DNA from: Pseudacidovorax sp. RU35E
GTDB lineage: Bacteria; Pseudomonadota; Gammaproteobacteria; Burkholderiales; Burkholderiaceae_C
Length of the DNA: 64,000 nt
Direction of reading: 5' to 3'
NCBI RefSeq assembly: GCF_900156165.1
Contig: NZ_FTMY01000011.1
Coordinates: 1 to 64,000 of the forward strand
The notes under the pieces were generated by a model. The model saw nothing but the letters and a program-made list of their open reading frames with translations. It had not been told where the DNA came from and did not search any database. The stretch's first letter is position 1. Every line of letters starts with the position of its first letter. A program made the position numbers and the translations under genes. Positions 38,500 to 46,393 of the stretch are shown piece by piece.

Positions 38500-38931
38500 A
38501 TGCTGCTTCGTGCATCCCTCGCCCTCTCGCTGGTGCTGGCCTCGACGGCCGCGCTGGCGCAGACCAGCCCCGCGGGCCTGTGGCGCAACGTCGACGACAA
38601 GACGGGCGAGACCAAGGCCGAGATCCGCATCACCGACAACGGCGGTCAGCTTTCGGGCCGCATCGAGAAGGTGCTGAAGAAGGACGGTTCCTCCACCTGC
38701 GACCAGTGCACGGACGACCGCAAGGGCCAGCCCATCGTGGGGCTGGAGATCGTGCGCGGCGGCAAGAAGGCCGAGGGCAAGGAGGTGTGGGAGGGCGGCA
38801 AGATCCTCGACCCCGAGAACGGCAAGGAATACCGCGCCAGCTACACGCCGGTCGATGGCGGCAAGAAGCTGGAAGTGCGCGGGTACCTGGGGCCGTTCTG
38901 GCGGACGCAGACCTGGCAGCGGGCGCAGTGA
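38500..38931 (+). CDS. DUF2147 secreted protein
   Basis: A 143-residue protein with signal peptide MLLRASLALSLVLASTAALA and cleavage before QTSPAG. The mature part begins GLWRNVDDKTGETKAEIRI and has CDQCTDDRKGQPIVGLEI and YLGPFWRTQTWQR, the DUF2147 pattern of a small beta-sandwich. It is predicted periplasmic or outer-membrane associated. The CxxC (CDQC) could be a disulfide or metal site. It sits between the acyl-CoA dehydrogenase and the FadB-like gene, 45 and 59 bases from each, although its product should be outside the cytoplasm. The function is unknown. Confidence 0.85.
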   Translation: MLLRASLALSLVLASTAALAQTSPAGLWRNVDDKTGETKAEIRITDNGGQLSGRIEKVLKKDGSSTCDQCTDDRKGQPIVGLEIVRGGKKAEGKEVWEGGKILDPENGKEYRASYTPVDGGKKLEVRGYLGPFWRTQTWQRAQ

Positions 38932-38990
38932 AGGCGCAAGCCGTTTCAACGCCTGGCCAAGACACCCAACGGTCCAAGACACCCAATACC

Positions 38991-41402
38991 ATGTCCAGAT
39001 TCCAAGTCAAGAAAGTCGCCGTCCTCGGCGCAGGCGTGATGGGCGCGCAGATCGCGGCCCATCTCGTCAACGTGCGCGTGCCGGTCATCCTGTTCGACCT
39101 GCCCGCCAAAGAGGGGCCCAAGAGCGGCATCGTGCTCAAGGCCATCGACAACCTCAAGAAGCTCAAGCCCGCCCCCCTGGGAGTGGCCGAGGACGCGGCG
39201 CTGATCCAGGCCGCGAACTACGAGGAGCACCTCGGCCTGCTGGGCGAATGCGACCTGGTGATCGAGGCCATCGCCGAGCGCATGGACTGGAAGCTCGACC
39301 TCTACAAGAAGATCGCACCCCACGTCGCGCCGCATGCCATCCTGGCCTCCAACACCTCGGGCCTGTCGATCACCAAGCTGGCCGAGGCGGTGCCCGAGAG
39401 CATCCGCCCGCGCTTCTGCGGCATCCACTTCTTCAACCCGCCGCGCTACATGACGCTGGTGGAGCTGATCCCCACGCCCACCACCAATGCGCAGGTGCTG
39501 GACGACCTGGAAGCCTTCGCCGTGACCGCGCTGGGCAAGGGTGTGGTGCGCGCCAAGGACACGCCCAACTTCATCGCCAACCGCATCGGCATCGCCGGCA
39601 TGCTTGCGACGATGAAGGAGGTCGAGAAGTTCGGCCTCTCGTTCGACGTGGTCGATGACCTCACGGGCAAGCGCCTGGGCCGCGCCAGCTCGGGCACCTT
39701 CCGCACCGCCGACGTGGTGGGCCTGGATACCATGGCCCACGTCGTCAAGACGCTGCAGGACAACCTGAGCGAGGCCACCGACCCGTTCTACCCCAACTTC
39801 GCCACGCCGCCGGTGCTGGCCAAGCTGATCGAGCTGGGGCGCCTGGGCCAGAAGACCAAGGGCGGCTTCTACAAGAAGGCGGGTCGCGACATCCTGCGCT
39901 TCGACCTCGAATCGGGCGACTACGTGCCCGCCGGGCAGAAGGCCGACGAGGTCTACGGCCGCATGCTCAAGAAGCCCGCCGGCGAGCGGCTCAAGCTGCT
40001 GCGCGAGAGCGAAGGGCCGCAGGGCCAGTTCCTGTGGGCGATCCTGCGCGACGGCTTCCATTACGCGGCGCTGCACCTGGCCGACATCGCCGAGAGCGCG
40101 CGCGATGTGGACCTGGCCATGCGCTGGGGCTTCGGCATGAAGCAGGGCCCCTTCGAGCTGTGGCAGGAGGCGGGCTGGTCGCAGGTGGCGCAGTGGATCC
40201 AGGAGGACATCGACGCCGGCAAGGCGCTGGCCAAGGCGCCGCTGCCCCAGTGGGTGTTCGACGGCCCGGTGGCCGAGGCCGGCGGCGTGCACACGCCCGA
40301 AGGCTCCTGGAGCGCCGCCGAGCAGCGCTTCGTGCCCGAGCGCCGCCTGCCGGTGCATGCGCGCCAGCTCTTTCCCGAGAGCGTGCTGGGCAGCGGCGCC
40401 AAGAGCGCCGAAGAGTCCGGCACCACGATCAGCGACGAGGGCGACGTGCGCGTCTGGACGCTGGACCGTCCGGGCTATGAAGGCGTGCTGATCGCCAGCA
40501 TCCATTCCAAGATGAACGCCATCAGCCCCGACGTGGCCGAGGCGCTGGCCGAGGCCGTGGCGCTGGCCGAGCGCGAGTACCAGGGCCTGGTGATCTGGTC
40601 GCCGTCGGACAAGTTCTCCGTCGGCGCCGACCTGCAGGCCATGCTGCCCGCCTTCGTGGTGGCCGGCGTGGGCGCCATCGAAGGCGCGGAGCAGGCGCTG
40701 CAGGACGTGATGCTGCGCATCCGCTATGCCAACGTGCCGGTGGTCTCCGCCGTGCGCGGCATGGCCCTGGGCGGCGGCTGCGAGCTGGCCGTGCACAGCG
40801 CCCGCCGCGTGGCCGCGATGGAAAGCTACATCGGCCTGGTCGAAGTGGGCGTGGGCCTGGTGCCCGGCGCCGGCGGCCTGACCTACATCGCCCGCCGTGC
40901 GGCCGAGAACGCCGCGGCCTCCACCGGCACCGACCTGCTGCCCTTCCTCACTGAAGGCTTCACCGCCGCGGCCATGGCCAAGGTGGGCACCAGCGCGCTG
41001 GAATCGAGGAAGCTGGGCTACCTGGTCGAGGGCGACGTGATCGTCCCGCACAAGGACGAGCTGCTGCACGTGGCCATCGGCCAGGTCAAGGCCATGAGTG
41101 ACGCCGGCTGGCGCCCGCCGCTGAAGAAGCCCTTCCGCGTGGCCGGGCGCAGCGGCGCCGCCACCATCAAGGGCCAACTGGTCAACATGCGCGACGGCGG
41201 CTTCATCAGCCAGCACGACTTCCACATCGCCAGCCTGATCGCCCACGCGGTGACCGGTGGTGACGTGGACCCCGGCACCCTGGTGACCGAGGAATACCTG
41301 ATGCGCCTGGAGCGCGAAGCCTTCTGCGCGCTGGTGCAGCACCCGAAGACCCAGGAGCGGATCATGGGCATGCTGTCCACTGGCAAACCCGTGCGCGACT
41401 GA
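38991..41402 (+). CDS. 3-hydroxyacyl-CoA dehydrogenase / enoyl-CoA hydratase fusion (FadN-like order)
   Basis: An 803-residue bifunctional beta-oxidation enzyme. The N-terminal dehydrogenase has the NAD motif VAVLGAGVMGAQIAAHL at residues 8-24, catalytic His in CGIHFFNPPRYM, and KDTPNFIANRIG. The hydratase-like part runs from about residue 483: SVGADLQAML is the oxyanion segment, and both usual glutamates are present in GGGCELA and IGLVEVGVG. The order, dehydrogenase first, is that of B. subtilis FadN rather than E. coli FadB. It is followed by the thiolase after 17 bases, as expected for a two-protein complex. The start MSRFQVKKVAVLG fits. Confidence 0.93.
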   Translation: MSRFQVKKVAVLGAGVMGAQIAAHLVNVRVPVILFDLPAKEGPKSGIVLKAIDNLKKLKPAPLGVAEDAALIQAANYEEHLGLLGECDLVIEAIAERMDWKLDLYKKIAPHVAPHAILASNTSGLSITKLAEAVPESIRPRFCGIHFFNPPRYMTLVELIPTPTTNAQVLDDLEAFAVTALGKGVVRAKDTPNFIANRIGIAGMLATMKEVEKFGLSFDVVDDLTGKRLGRASSGTFRTADVVGLDTMAHVVKTLQDNLSEATDPFYPNFATPPVLAKLIELGRLGQKTKGGFYKKAGRDILRFDLESGDYVPAGQKADEVYGRMLKKPAGERLKLLRESEGPQGQFLWAILRDGFHYAALHLADIAESARDVDLAMRWGFGMKQGPFELWQEAGWSQVAQWIQEDIDAGKALAKAPLPQWVFDGPVAEAGGVHTPEGSWSAAEQRFVPERRLPVHARQLFPESVLGSGAKSAEESGTTISDEGDVRVWTLDRPGYEGVLIASIHSKMNAISPDVAEALAEAVALAEREYQGLVIWSPSDKFSVGADLQAMLPAFVVAGVGAIEGAEQALQDVMLRIRYANVPVVSAVRGMALGGGCELAVHSARRVAAMESYIGLVEVGVGLVPGAGGLTYIARRAAENAAASTGTDLLPFLTEGFTAAAMAKVGTSALESRKLGYLVEGDVIVPHKDELLHVAIGQVKAMSDAGWRPPLKKPFRVAGRSGAATIKGQLVNMRDGGFISQHDFHIASLIAHAVTGGDVDPGTLVTEEYLMRLEREAFCALVQHPKTQERIMGMLSTGKPVRD

Positions 41403-41419
41403 ACGACGAGACCACGACC

Positions 41420-42619
41420 ATGAGCAAGCAAGTTCAAGACGCCTACATCGTCGCCGCCACGCGCACCCCCATCGGCAAGTCGCACCGCGGCTTCTTCCGC
41501 AACACCCGGCCGGACGACCTGCTGGCCACCACGCTGAAGGCGGCGCTGGCGCAGGTGCCGCGCCTCGATCCGCAGACTATCGAGGACATCGTCTGCGGCT
41601 GCGCCATTCCGGAGGCCCAGCAGGGCCTGAACGTGGCGCGCATCGGCGCCGTGCTGGCGGGCCTGCCCACCAGTGTGGGCGGCATCACCGTCAACCGCTT
41701 CTGCGCCTCGGGCCTGTCGGCCGTGCAGATGGCGGCCGACCGCATCCGCGTGGGCGAAGCCGAGGTCATGATCGCTGCGGGCGTCGAGAGCATGAGCATG
41801 GTGCCGATGATGGGCAACGCGCCCTCGCTGTCGCCGTCCATCTTCGAGCGCGACGGTGATGTGGGCATCGCCTATGGCATGGGGCTGACGGCCGAGAAGG
41901 TGGCGCAGCAGTGGAAGGTGAGCCGCGAGGCGCAGGACGCCTTCGCCCTCGAATCGCACCGCCGCGCCGTCGCCGCCCAGCAGGCGGGCGAGTTCGCCGA
42001 CGAGATCACGCCCATCGAGGTGACCGACCGCGGCTTCGACGCCGCCACCGGCGAGACCACCGCCAGGACTCGCACCGTCAGTCTGGACGAGGGCCCGCGC
42101 CCCGACACCAGCCTCGAAGGCCTGGCCAAGCTGCGCACCGTGTTCGCCGCCCGCGGGTCGGTCACGGCCGGCAACAGCTCGCAGACCTCCGACGGCGCCG
42201 GCGCGCTGATCCTGGCCAGCGAAGCCGCCTGCCAGAAGTACGACCTGCAGCCGCTGGCGCGCTTCGTCAGCTTCGCCAGCAAGGGCGTGCCGCCGGCCAT
42301 CATGGGCATCGGACCCATCGAGGCCATTCCGGCCGCGCTGCGCTATGCGGGCCTGAAGCAGGACGACATCGACTGGTTCGAGCTGAACGAGGCCTTCGCG
42401 GCCCAGTCGCTGGCCGTGATCAACACGCTGGGCCTGGATGCGGCCAAGGTCAATCCGATGGGAGGCGCCATCGCCCTGGGCCATCCGCTGGGCGCGACTG
42501 GCGCCATCCGCGCGGCCACGGTCGTGCATGCGCTGCGCCGCAAGCAGCTCAAGTACGGCATGGTGACCATGTGCGTGGGCATGGGGCAGGGCGCCGCGGG
42601 CATCTTCGAACGCGTCTGA
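41420..42619 (+). CDS. fadA: Acetyl-CoA acyltransferase (3-ketoacyl-CoA thiolase)
   Basis: A 399-residue thiolase for the last beta-oxidation step. The nucleophile Cys is in NRFCASGLSAVQMA, the catalytic His in GGAIALGHPLGATGAIR, and the second Cys in TMCVGMGQGAAGIFE. NEAFAAQSLAVI and the C-terminal glycine loop are intact. Length is normal. It lies directly behind the FadN-like gene. It could also act in degradation of other acyl-CoAs, but the context supports fatty acids. Confidence 0.95.
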   Translation: MSKQVQDAYIVAATRTPIGKSHRGFFRNTRPDDLLATTLKAALAQVPRLDPQTIEDIVCGCAIPEAQQGLNVARIGAVLAGLPTSVGGITVNRFCASGLSAVQMAADRIRVGEAEVMIAAGVESMSMVPMMGNAPSLSPSIFERDGDVGIAYGMGLTAEKVAQQWKVSREAQDAFALESHRRAVAAQQAGEFADEITPIEVTDRGFDAATGETTARTRTVSLDEGPRPDTSLEGLAKLRTVFAARGSVTAGNSSQTSDGAGALILASEAACQKYDLQPLARFVSFASKGVPPAIMGIGPIEAIPAALRYAGLKQDDIDWFELNEAFAAQSLAVINTLGLDAAKVNPMGGAIALGHPLGATGAIRAATVVHALRRKQLKYGMVTMCVGMGQGAAGIFERV

Positions 42620-42740
42620 ATCGGCACCGCAGCCGGCGGGTGCCCAGGCCGGCTGGGCGCCCCAAGCTGCGGGTTCCTACGGAGGCCCGCGCGTCCCGCA
42701 CACGACTCGCGCGCCAAGTCGCTTTATGCACACTGCCGCC

Positions 42741-43571
42741 ATGAACGACCACCCGCTCGATCGTGCCCTTGCGCTGTCGCACAGCGACATCCAGTCCGGG
42801 CTCTTCACCGGGGCCACGAGCCCCGACTACTGGAACATGGTCGGGCCCTTCGGCGGCACGACGGCGGCGCTGCTGCTGCAGGCCGTGATGCAGCATCCGG
42901 AGCGGCTCGGCGAGCCGATCGCACTCACGGTCAACTATGCGGCGGCCGTGACCGAAGGCGCGTTGCAGGTGCAAGCGCTGCCGGTGCGCACCAACCGCTC
43001 CACGCAGCATTGGACGCTCACGCTCAGCCAGGCCGGCGAGGACGGCAGGCTGCAGCTCAACACCACCGCCACCGTCGTCACCGCGCTGCGGCGCCAGACC
43101 TGGAGCACCACCGACGTCGCCATGCCGAAGGCGCCGGCGCCGGCAGATGTGGCAGGCATGGGCACCGGCCCCAAGGGCGTGGCCTGGATCGGCCAGTACG
43201 ACATGCGGCCCATCAGCGGCGGCATTCCGCGCGAGTGGAACGATGCCGGCGACCACAGCGAGACGCTGATGTGGGTGCGCGACGCAGTGCCGCGCACGCT
43301 GGACTTTCCGGCGCTGGCGGCGATGAGCGATGTGTTCTACCCGCGCGCGTGGCTGCGGCGCGCGCGGCCGGTGCCGGCGGGCACGGTGTCCATCACCACC
43401 TATTTCCACGCCAGTGCGGCCGAGCTGGCGCAGGTGGGCCACGGCCACCTGCTCGGGCGCGCCACGGGCCAGCAGTTCCGCAACGGCTTCTTCGACCAGA
43501 CCGCGCAGCTCTGGAGCGAGGCCGGGCTGCTGCTCGCGACCAGCCATCAGATCGTCTACTACAAGGAATAG
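42741..43571 (+). CDS. Acyl-CoA thioesterase, TesB-like double hot-dog
   Basis: A 276-residue protein with the domain pattern of the 4HBT_3/TesB-like family. FGGTTAALLLQAVMQHP forms the central helix of the first hot-dog, and LTVNYAAAVTEGALQVQALP is a strand pair. The second hot-dog starts near DFPALAAMSDVFYPR and ends QLWSEAGLLLATSHQIVYY. It would hydrolyse acyl-CoA to free acid and CoA. An in-frame ATG 15 bases earlier (42726) is equally usable. The 106-base gap from fadA may hold its own promoter. Confidence 0.82.
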   Translation: MNDHPLDRALALSHSDIQSGLFTGATSPDYWNMVGPFGGTTAALLLQAVMQHPERLGEPIALTVNYAAAVTEGALQVQALPVRTNRSTQHWTLTLSQAGEDGRLQLNTTATVVTALRRQTWSTTDVAMPKAPAPADVAGMGTGPKGVAWIGQYDMRPISGGIPREWNDAGDHSETLMWVRDAVPRTLDFPALAAMSDVFYPRAWLRRARPVPAGTVSITTYFHASAAELAQVGHGHLLGRATGQQFRNGFFDQTAQLWSEAGLLLATSHQIVYYKE

Positions 43572-43605
43572 CGCGCCGCGCGTTCTTTTGTCGCCAGGAG
43601 CCCCC

Positions 43606-44349
43606 ATGCCCCAACCCGCCGCCCTGATCGTCGGTGCCGGTGACGCCACCGGCGGCGCCATCGCCCGTGCCTTCGCACGCGAAGGCTATGCCGCCTGCGT
43701 CACCCGCCGCAGTGCCGACAAGCTGGCGCCGCTGGTGGCGCAGATCCAGGCCGACGGCGGCACGGCCCATGCCTTTGGCAGCGATGCGCGCAAGGAAGAG
43801 GAGGTCGTCGCCCTGGTCGAGCAGATCGAATCGACCGTCGGCCCCATCGAGGTGATGGTGTTCAACATCGGCGCCAACGTGCCCGAGAGCATCCTCACCG
43901 AGACGGCGCGCAAGTACTTCAAGGTCTGGGAGATGGCCTGCTTCTCCGGCTTCCTCAACGCCCGCGAAGTGGCCAGGCGCATGGTGGCCCGGCCGCTGCC
44001 GGCGGGCGGGCAGCGCGGCACCATCCTGTTCACCGGCGCCACGGCTTCGCTGCGCGGCGGCGCCAACTTCGCGGCCTTCTCGGGCGCCAAGATGGCGTTG
44101 CGCGCGCTGGCCCAGAGCATGGCGCGCGAGCTGGGACCGCAGGGCATCCATGTGGCCCACACCATCATCGATGGCGCCATCGACACCGAATTCATCCGCA
44201 GCAACTTTCCCGAACGCTATGCGCGCAAGGCGGAGGACGGCATCCTGAATCCCGATCACATCGCCGCGGCCTACGTCATGCTGCACCGCCAGCCGCGCGA
44301 TGCCTGGACCCACGAGCTGGACCTGCGGCCCTGGATCGAGAATTTCTGA
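43606..44349 (+). CDS. SDR-family oxidoreductase with Phe at the catalytic Tyr position
   Basis: A 247-residue short-chain dehydrogenase fold. The nucleotide loop is VGAGDATGGAIARAFA rather than TGxxxGxG, and NIGANVP replaces the usual NNAG. At the catalytic motif the sequence is FSGAK (Phe158, Lys162), so the canonical Tyr is missing, while Lys remains. CAGGAG precedes the ATG. It lies in the fatty-acid block, 34 bases after the thioesterase. It may bind cofactor without standard catalysis or use another residue. Relatives with Phe at this place are, as far as recalled, not rare, but their activity is unclear. Confidence 0.8.
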   Translation: MPQPAALIVGAGDATGGAIARAFAREGYAACVTRRSADKLAPLVAQIQADGGTAHAFGSDARKEEEVVALVEQIESTVGPIEVMVFNIGANVPESILTETARKYFKVWEMACFSGFLNAREVARRMVARPLPAGGQRGTILFTGATASLRGGANFAAFSGAKMALRALAQSMARELGPQGIHVAHTIIDGAIDTEFIRSNFPERYARKAEDGILNPDHIAAAYVMLHRQPRDAWTHELDLRPWIENF

Positions 44350-44422
44350 ACGCACCGCGCGCAGCATCCGGGCCGGACCGGCATCATTGCGGCCTTCCCA
44401 CGAGAACGACTGGAGACTTCCC

Positions 44423-45025
44423 ATGACCGCTCCCGCCCGCGTCGAATGCTTCTTCGACTTCGGCAGCCCCGCTGCCTACCTCGCCTGGATGCAGCTGCCC
44501 CACGTGTGCGCCGACACCGGTGCCGAGCTGGTGTGGCGGCCCATGCTGCTGGGCGGCGTGTTCCAGGCCACGGGCAACCGCTCGCCGGCCGAGGTCCCGG
44601 CCAAGGGCCGCTACATGCGCGAGGACCTGCAGCGCTTCGCCCGCCGCGCTGGCGTGCCCTTTGAACACAATCCGCACTTCCCCATCAACACGCTGACGCT
44701 GATGCGCGGCGCCACGGCGATGCAGATGCACCGGCCCGAGCGCTTCCAGGGCTATGCGCAGGCCGTGTTCGAGGCCATGTGGGCGCAGCCGCGCAACCTG
44801 GGCGATGCGGCCGAGCTGACGGCGGTGCTCACCGCCGCCGGCTTCAATGCCGCCGAGTTCATGACGCTGCTGGGCCGCCAGGACGTCAAGGACCAGCTCA
44901 AGGCCACCACGCAGGAGGCCGTCGAGCGCGGCGTGTTCGGTGCGCCGACGATGTTCGTCGGCGACCAGATGTTCTGGGGCCAGGACCGGCTGGACTTCGT
45001 GCGCGACGCCCTCATCCCCCGTTGA
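44423..45025 (+). CDS. 2-hydroxychromene-2-carboxylate isomerase / DsbA-like kappa GST
   Basis: A 200-residue thioredoxin-fold protein. The N-terminal FFDFGSPAAYLAW carries Ser15 in place of the DsbA CxxC, as in HCCA isomerase and kappa-class glutathione transferases. The C-terminal VFGAPTMFVGDQMFWGQDRL closes the thioredoxin fold with the cis-Pro loop (GAPT). Family members use glutathione to isomerise naphthalene-derived acids, but many homologues lie in fatty acid or aromatic blocks with unknown substrate. The start MTAPARVECFFDFG follows GGAGA. Confidence 0.88.
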   Translation: MTAPARVECFFDFGSPAAYLAWMQLPHVCADTGAELVWRPMLLGGVFQATGNRSPAEVPAKGRYMREDLQRFARRAGVPFEHNPHFPINTLTLMRGATAMQMHRPERFQGYAQAVFEAMWAQPRNLGDAAELTAVLTAAGFNAAEFMTLLGRQDVKDQLKATTQEAVERGVFGAPTMFVGDQMFWGQDRLDFVRDALIPR

Positions 45026-45050
45026 TTTTTCTCTTCACCTCACCAACACC

Positions 45051-45815
45051 ATGAGCGACATCCTCGTCCACACCGAAGCGGGTGTGACCACCCTGACCTT
45101 CAACCGCGTCGACAAGAAGAACTCCATCACCAGCAGCATGTACGCCGAGCTGGCCGATGCGCTCGACGCCGCGCGCGACGACGCGGCGGTGCGCTGCGTG
45201 CTGATCCAGGGCGACGCCACCATCTTCTCGGCCGGCAACGACATCGGCGACTTTCTCAACAAGCCGCCGTCGAACCAGGAGTCGCCGGTGTTCCGCTTCC
45301 TGCGCGGCATCGCGGCCTTTCCCAAGCCGGTGGTCGCGGCCGTGTGCGGCCCGGCGGTGGGCATCGGCACCACGCTGCTCTTCCACTGCGACCTGGTCTA
45401 TGCCGGCGACAACGCCGCTTTCTCGATGCCCTTCGTCAACCTGGGCCTGTGCCCCGAGGCGGCATCGAGCCTGCTGGTGCCGCAGATGTTCGGCTACCAC
45501 CGCGCGGCCGAGGCACTGCTGCTGGGCGAGCCCTTCATGGCCGAGGCCGCGCTCGAAGTGGGCCTGGTCAACCGCGTGCTGCCGCCCACCGAATGCAATG
45601 CCTATGCGCAGCAACAGGCCCGCAAGCTGGCCGCCAAGCCGCTGTCGGCGCTGATCGAGACCAAGCGCCTGCTCAAGAAGACGCAGTCCGCCGCCGTGGT
45701 CGAGCGCATGGACGAGGAGGGCGCGAGCTTCGGCCGCATGCTGCGCGAGCCCGCAGCGCGCGAGGCCTTCACGGCCTTCATGGAAAAGCGCCGACCGGAC
45801 TTCAGCAAGGTCTGA
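45051..45815 (+). CDS. Enoyl-CoA hydratase/isomerase
   Basis: A 254-residue crotonase-fold protein. The oxyanion segment IFSAGNDIGDFLN and the GPAVGIGTTLLFHCDLVYA loop are intact. The first hydratase Glu position is occupied by Gly/Thr in this loop, while NLGLCPEAASSLLVPQ provides a Glu after the Pro. This resembles enoyl-CoA isomerases or PaaG-type more than classical hydratases. It is the last gene of the fatty-acid block, 25 bases after the HCCA isomerase-like gene, and converges with the YciA-like gene. Confidence 0.88.
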   Translation: MSDILVHTEAGVTTLTFNRVDKKNSITSSMYAELADALDAARDDAAVRCVLIQGDATIFSAGNDIGDFLNKPPSNQESPVFRFLRGIAAFPKPVVAAVCGPAVGIGTTLLFHCDLVYAGDNAAFSMPFVNLGLCPEAASSLLVPQMFGYHRAAEALLLGEPFMAEAALEVGLVNRVLPPTECNAYAQQQARKLAAKPLSALIETKRLLKKTQSAAVVERMDEEGASFGRMLREPAAREAFTAFMEKRRPDFSKV

Positions 45816-45893
45816 GGCCGCGCCTCCCGGCCGGCGGCGCGGGGTGCGCAGAGCGCGCGCGTCCTTGGCCGGGCGGGCCGGGATCGACGGCCC

Positions 45894-46316
45894 TCAGCCC
45901 TTGGGCGTGACCACCGGCCGCGGCCGGCCGTTCTCGTCGATGGCCACGTAGGTGAGGGAGGCCTCGGTCACCTTCACGTACTCGCCCTGCTGGCGGATGC
46001 GCTCGGCGAAGACCTCGACCTTCACCGTGACCGAGGTGCGTCCCACGCGGGTCACGGCGGCATAGAAGGACAGCAGGTCGCCCACACGCACCGGCTGCTT
46101 GAAGATGAATTCGTTGACCGCCACCGTGGCCATGCGCCCCTGCGCATAACGGGCCGGAATCACCGAGCCGGCCAGGTCGACCTGGGCCATGACCCAGCCG
46201 CCGAAGATGTCGCCGTTGCCATTGGTGTCGGCCGGCATCGGGATCACCTTGAGCACGAGCTCCATATCGGCGGGCAGGCTTTTGAGGACGGCAGGGGCGA
46301 CGGTCGGGGCGGTCAT
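45894..46316 (-). CDS. Acyl-CoA thioesterase, YciA-like hot-dog
   Basis: A 140-residue single hot-dog thioesterase. The signature PADTNGNGDIFGGWVMAQVDLAG carries the catalytic Asp-x-x-Gly-Gly-Trp region, followed by TVAVNEFIFKQPVRVGDLL and ASLTYVAIDENGRPRPV. YciA proteins form hexamers and hydrolyse broad-range acyl-CoA in the cytosol. The start MTAPTVAPAVLKSL is used; the open frame continues upstream into the divergent ABC gene. A perfect inverted repeat lies in the promoter region shared with that gene. Confidence 0.92.
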   Translation of the reverse strand: MTAPTVAPAVLKSLPADMELVLKVIPMPADTNGNGDIFGGWVMAQVDLAGSVIPARYAQGRMATVAVNEFIFKQPVRVGDLLSFYAAVTRVGRTSVTVKVEVFAERIRQQGEYVKVTEASLTYVAIDENGRPRPVVTPKG

Positions 46317-46317
46317 T

Positions 46318-46351
46318 GGACAATCCGGGAAAACAACGCCGCGGATTGTCC
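46318..46351. repeat. Perfect inverted repeat between the thioesterase and ABC exporter genes
   Basis: GGACAATCC (46318-46326) and GGATTGTCC (46343-46351) are exact reverse complements separated by 16 bases. Each half contains GACAAT, a -10-like element, in opposite directions. This could be an operator or a pair of divergent promoters in the 77-base gap. No T-run is present, so it is not a terminator. Confidence 0.5.
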
Positions 46352-46393
46352 CGCATGCGACATGGCCGCCGACCTGTCGCGACACAAACCCCC

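Noticed and set aside
38946-41342. A 798-codon minus-strand frame opposite the FadN-like gene
   Set aside because: No recognisable domain; composition is that of antisense high-GC code.
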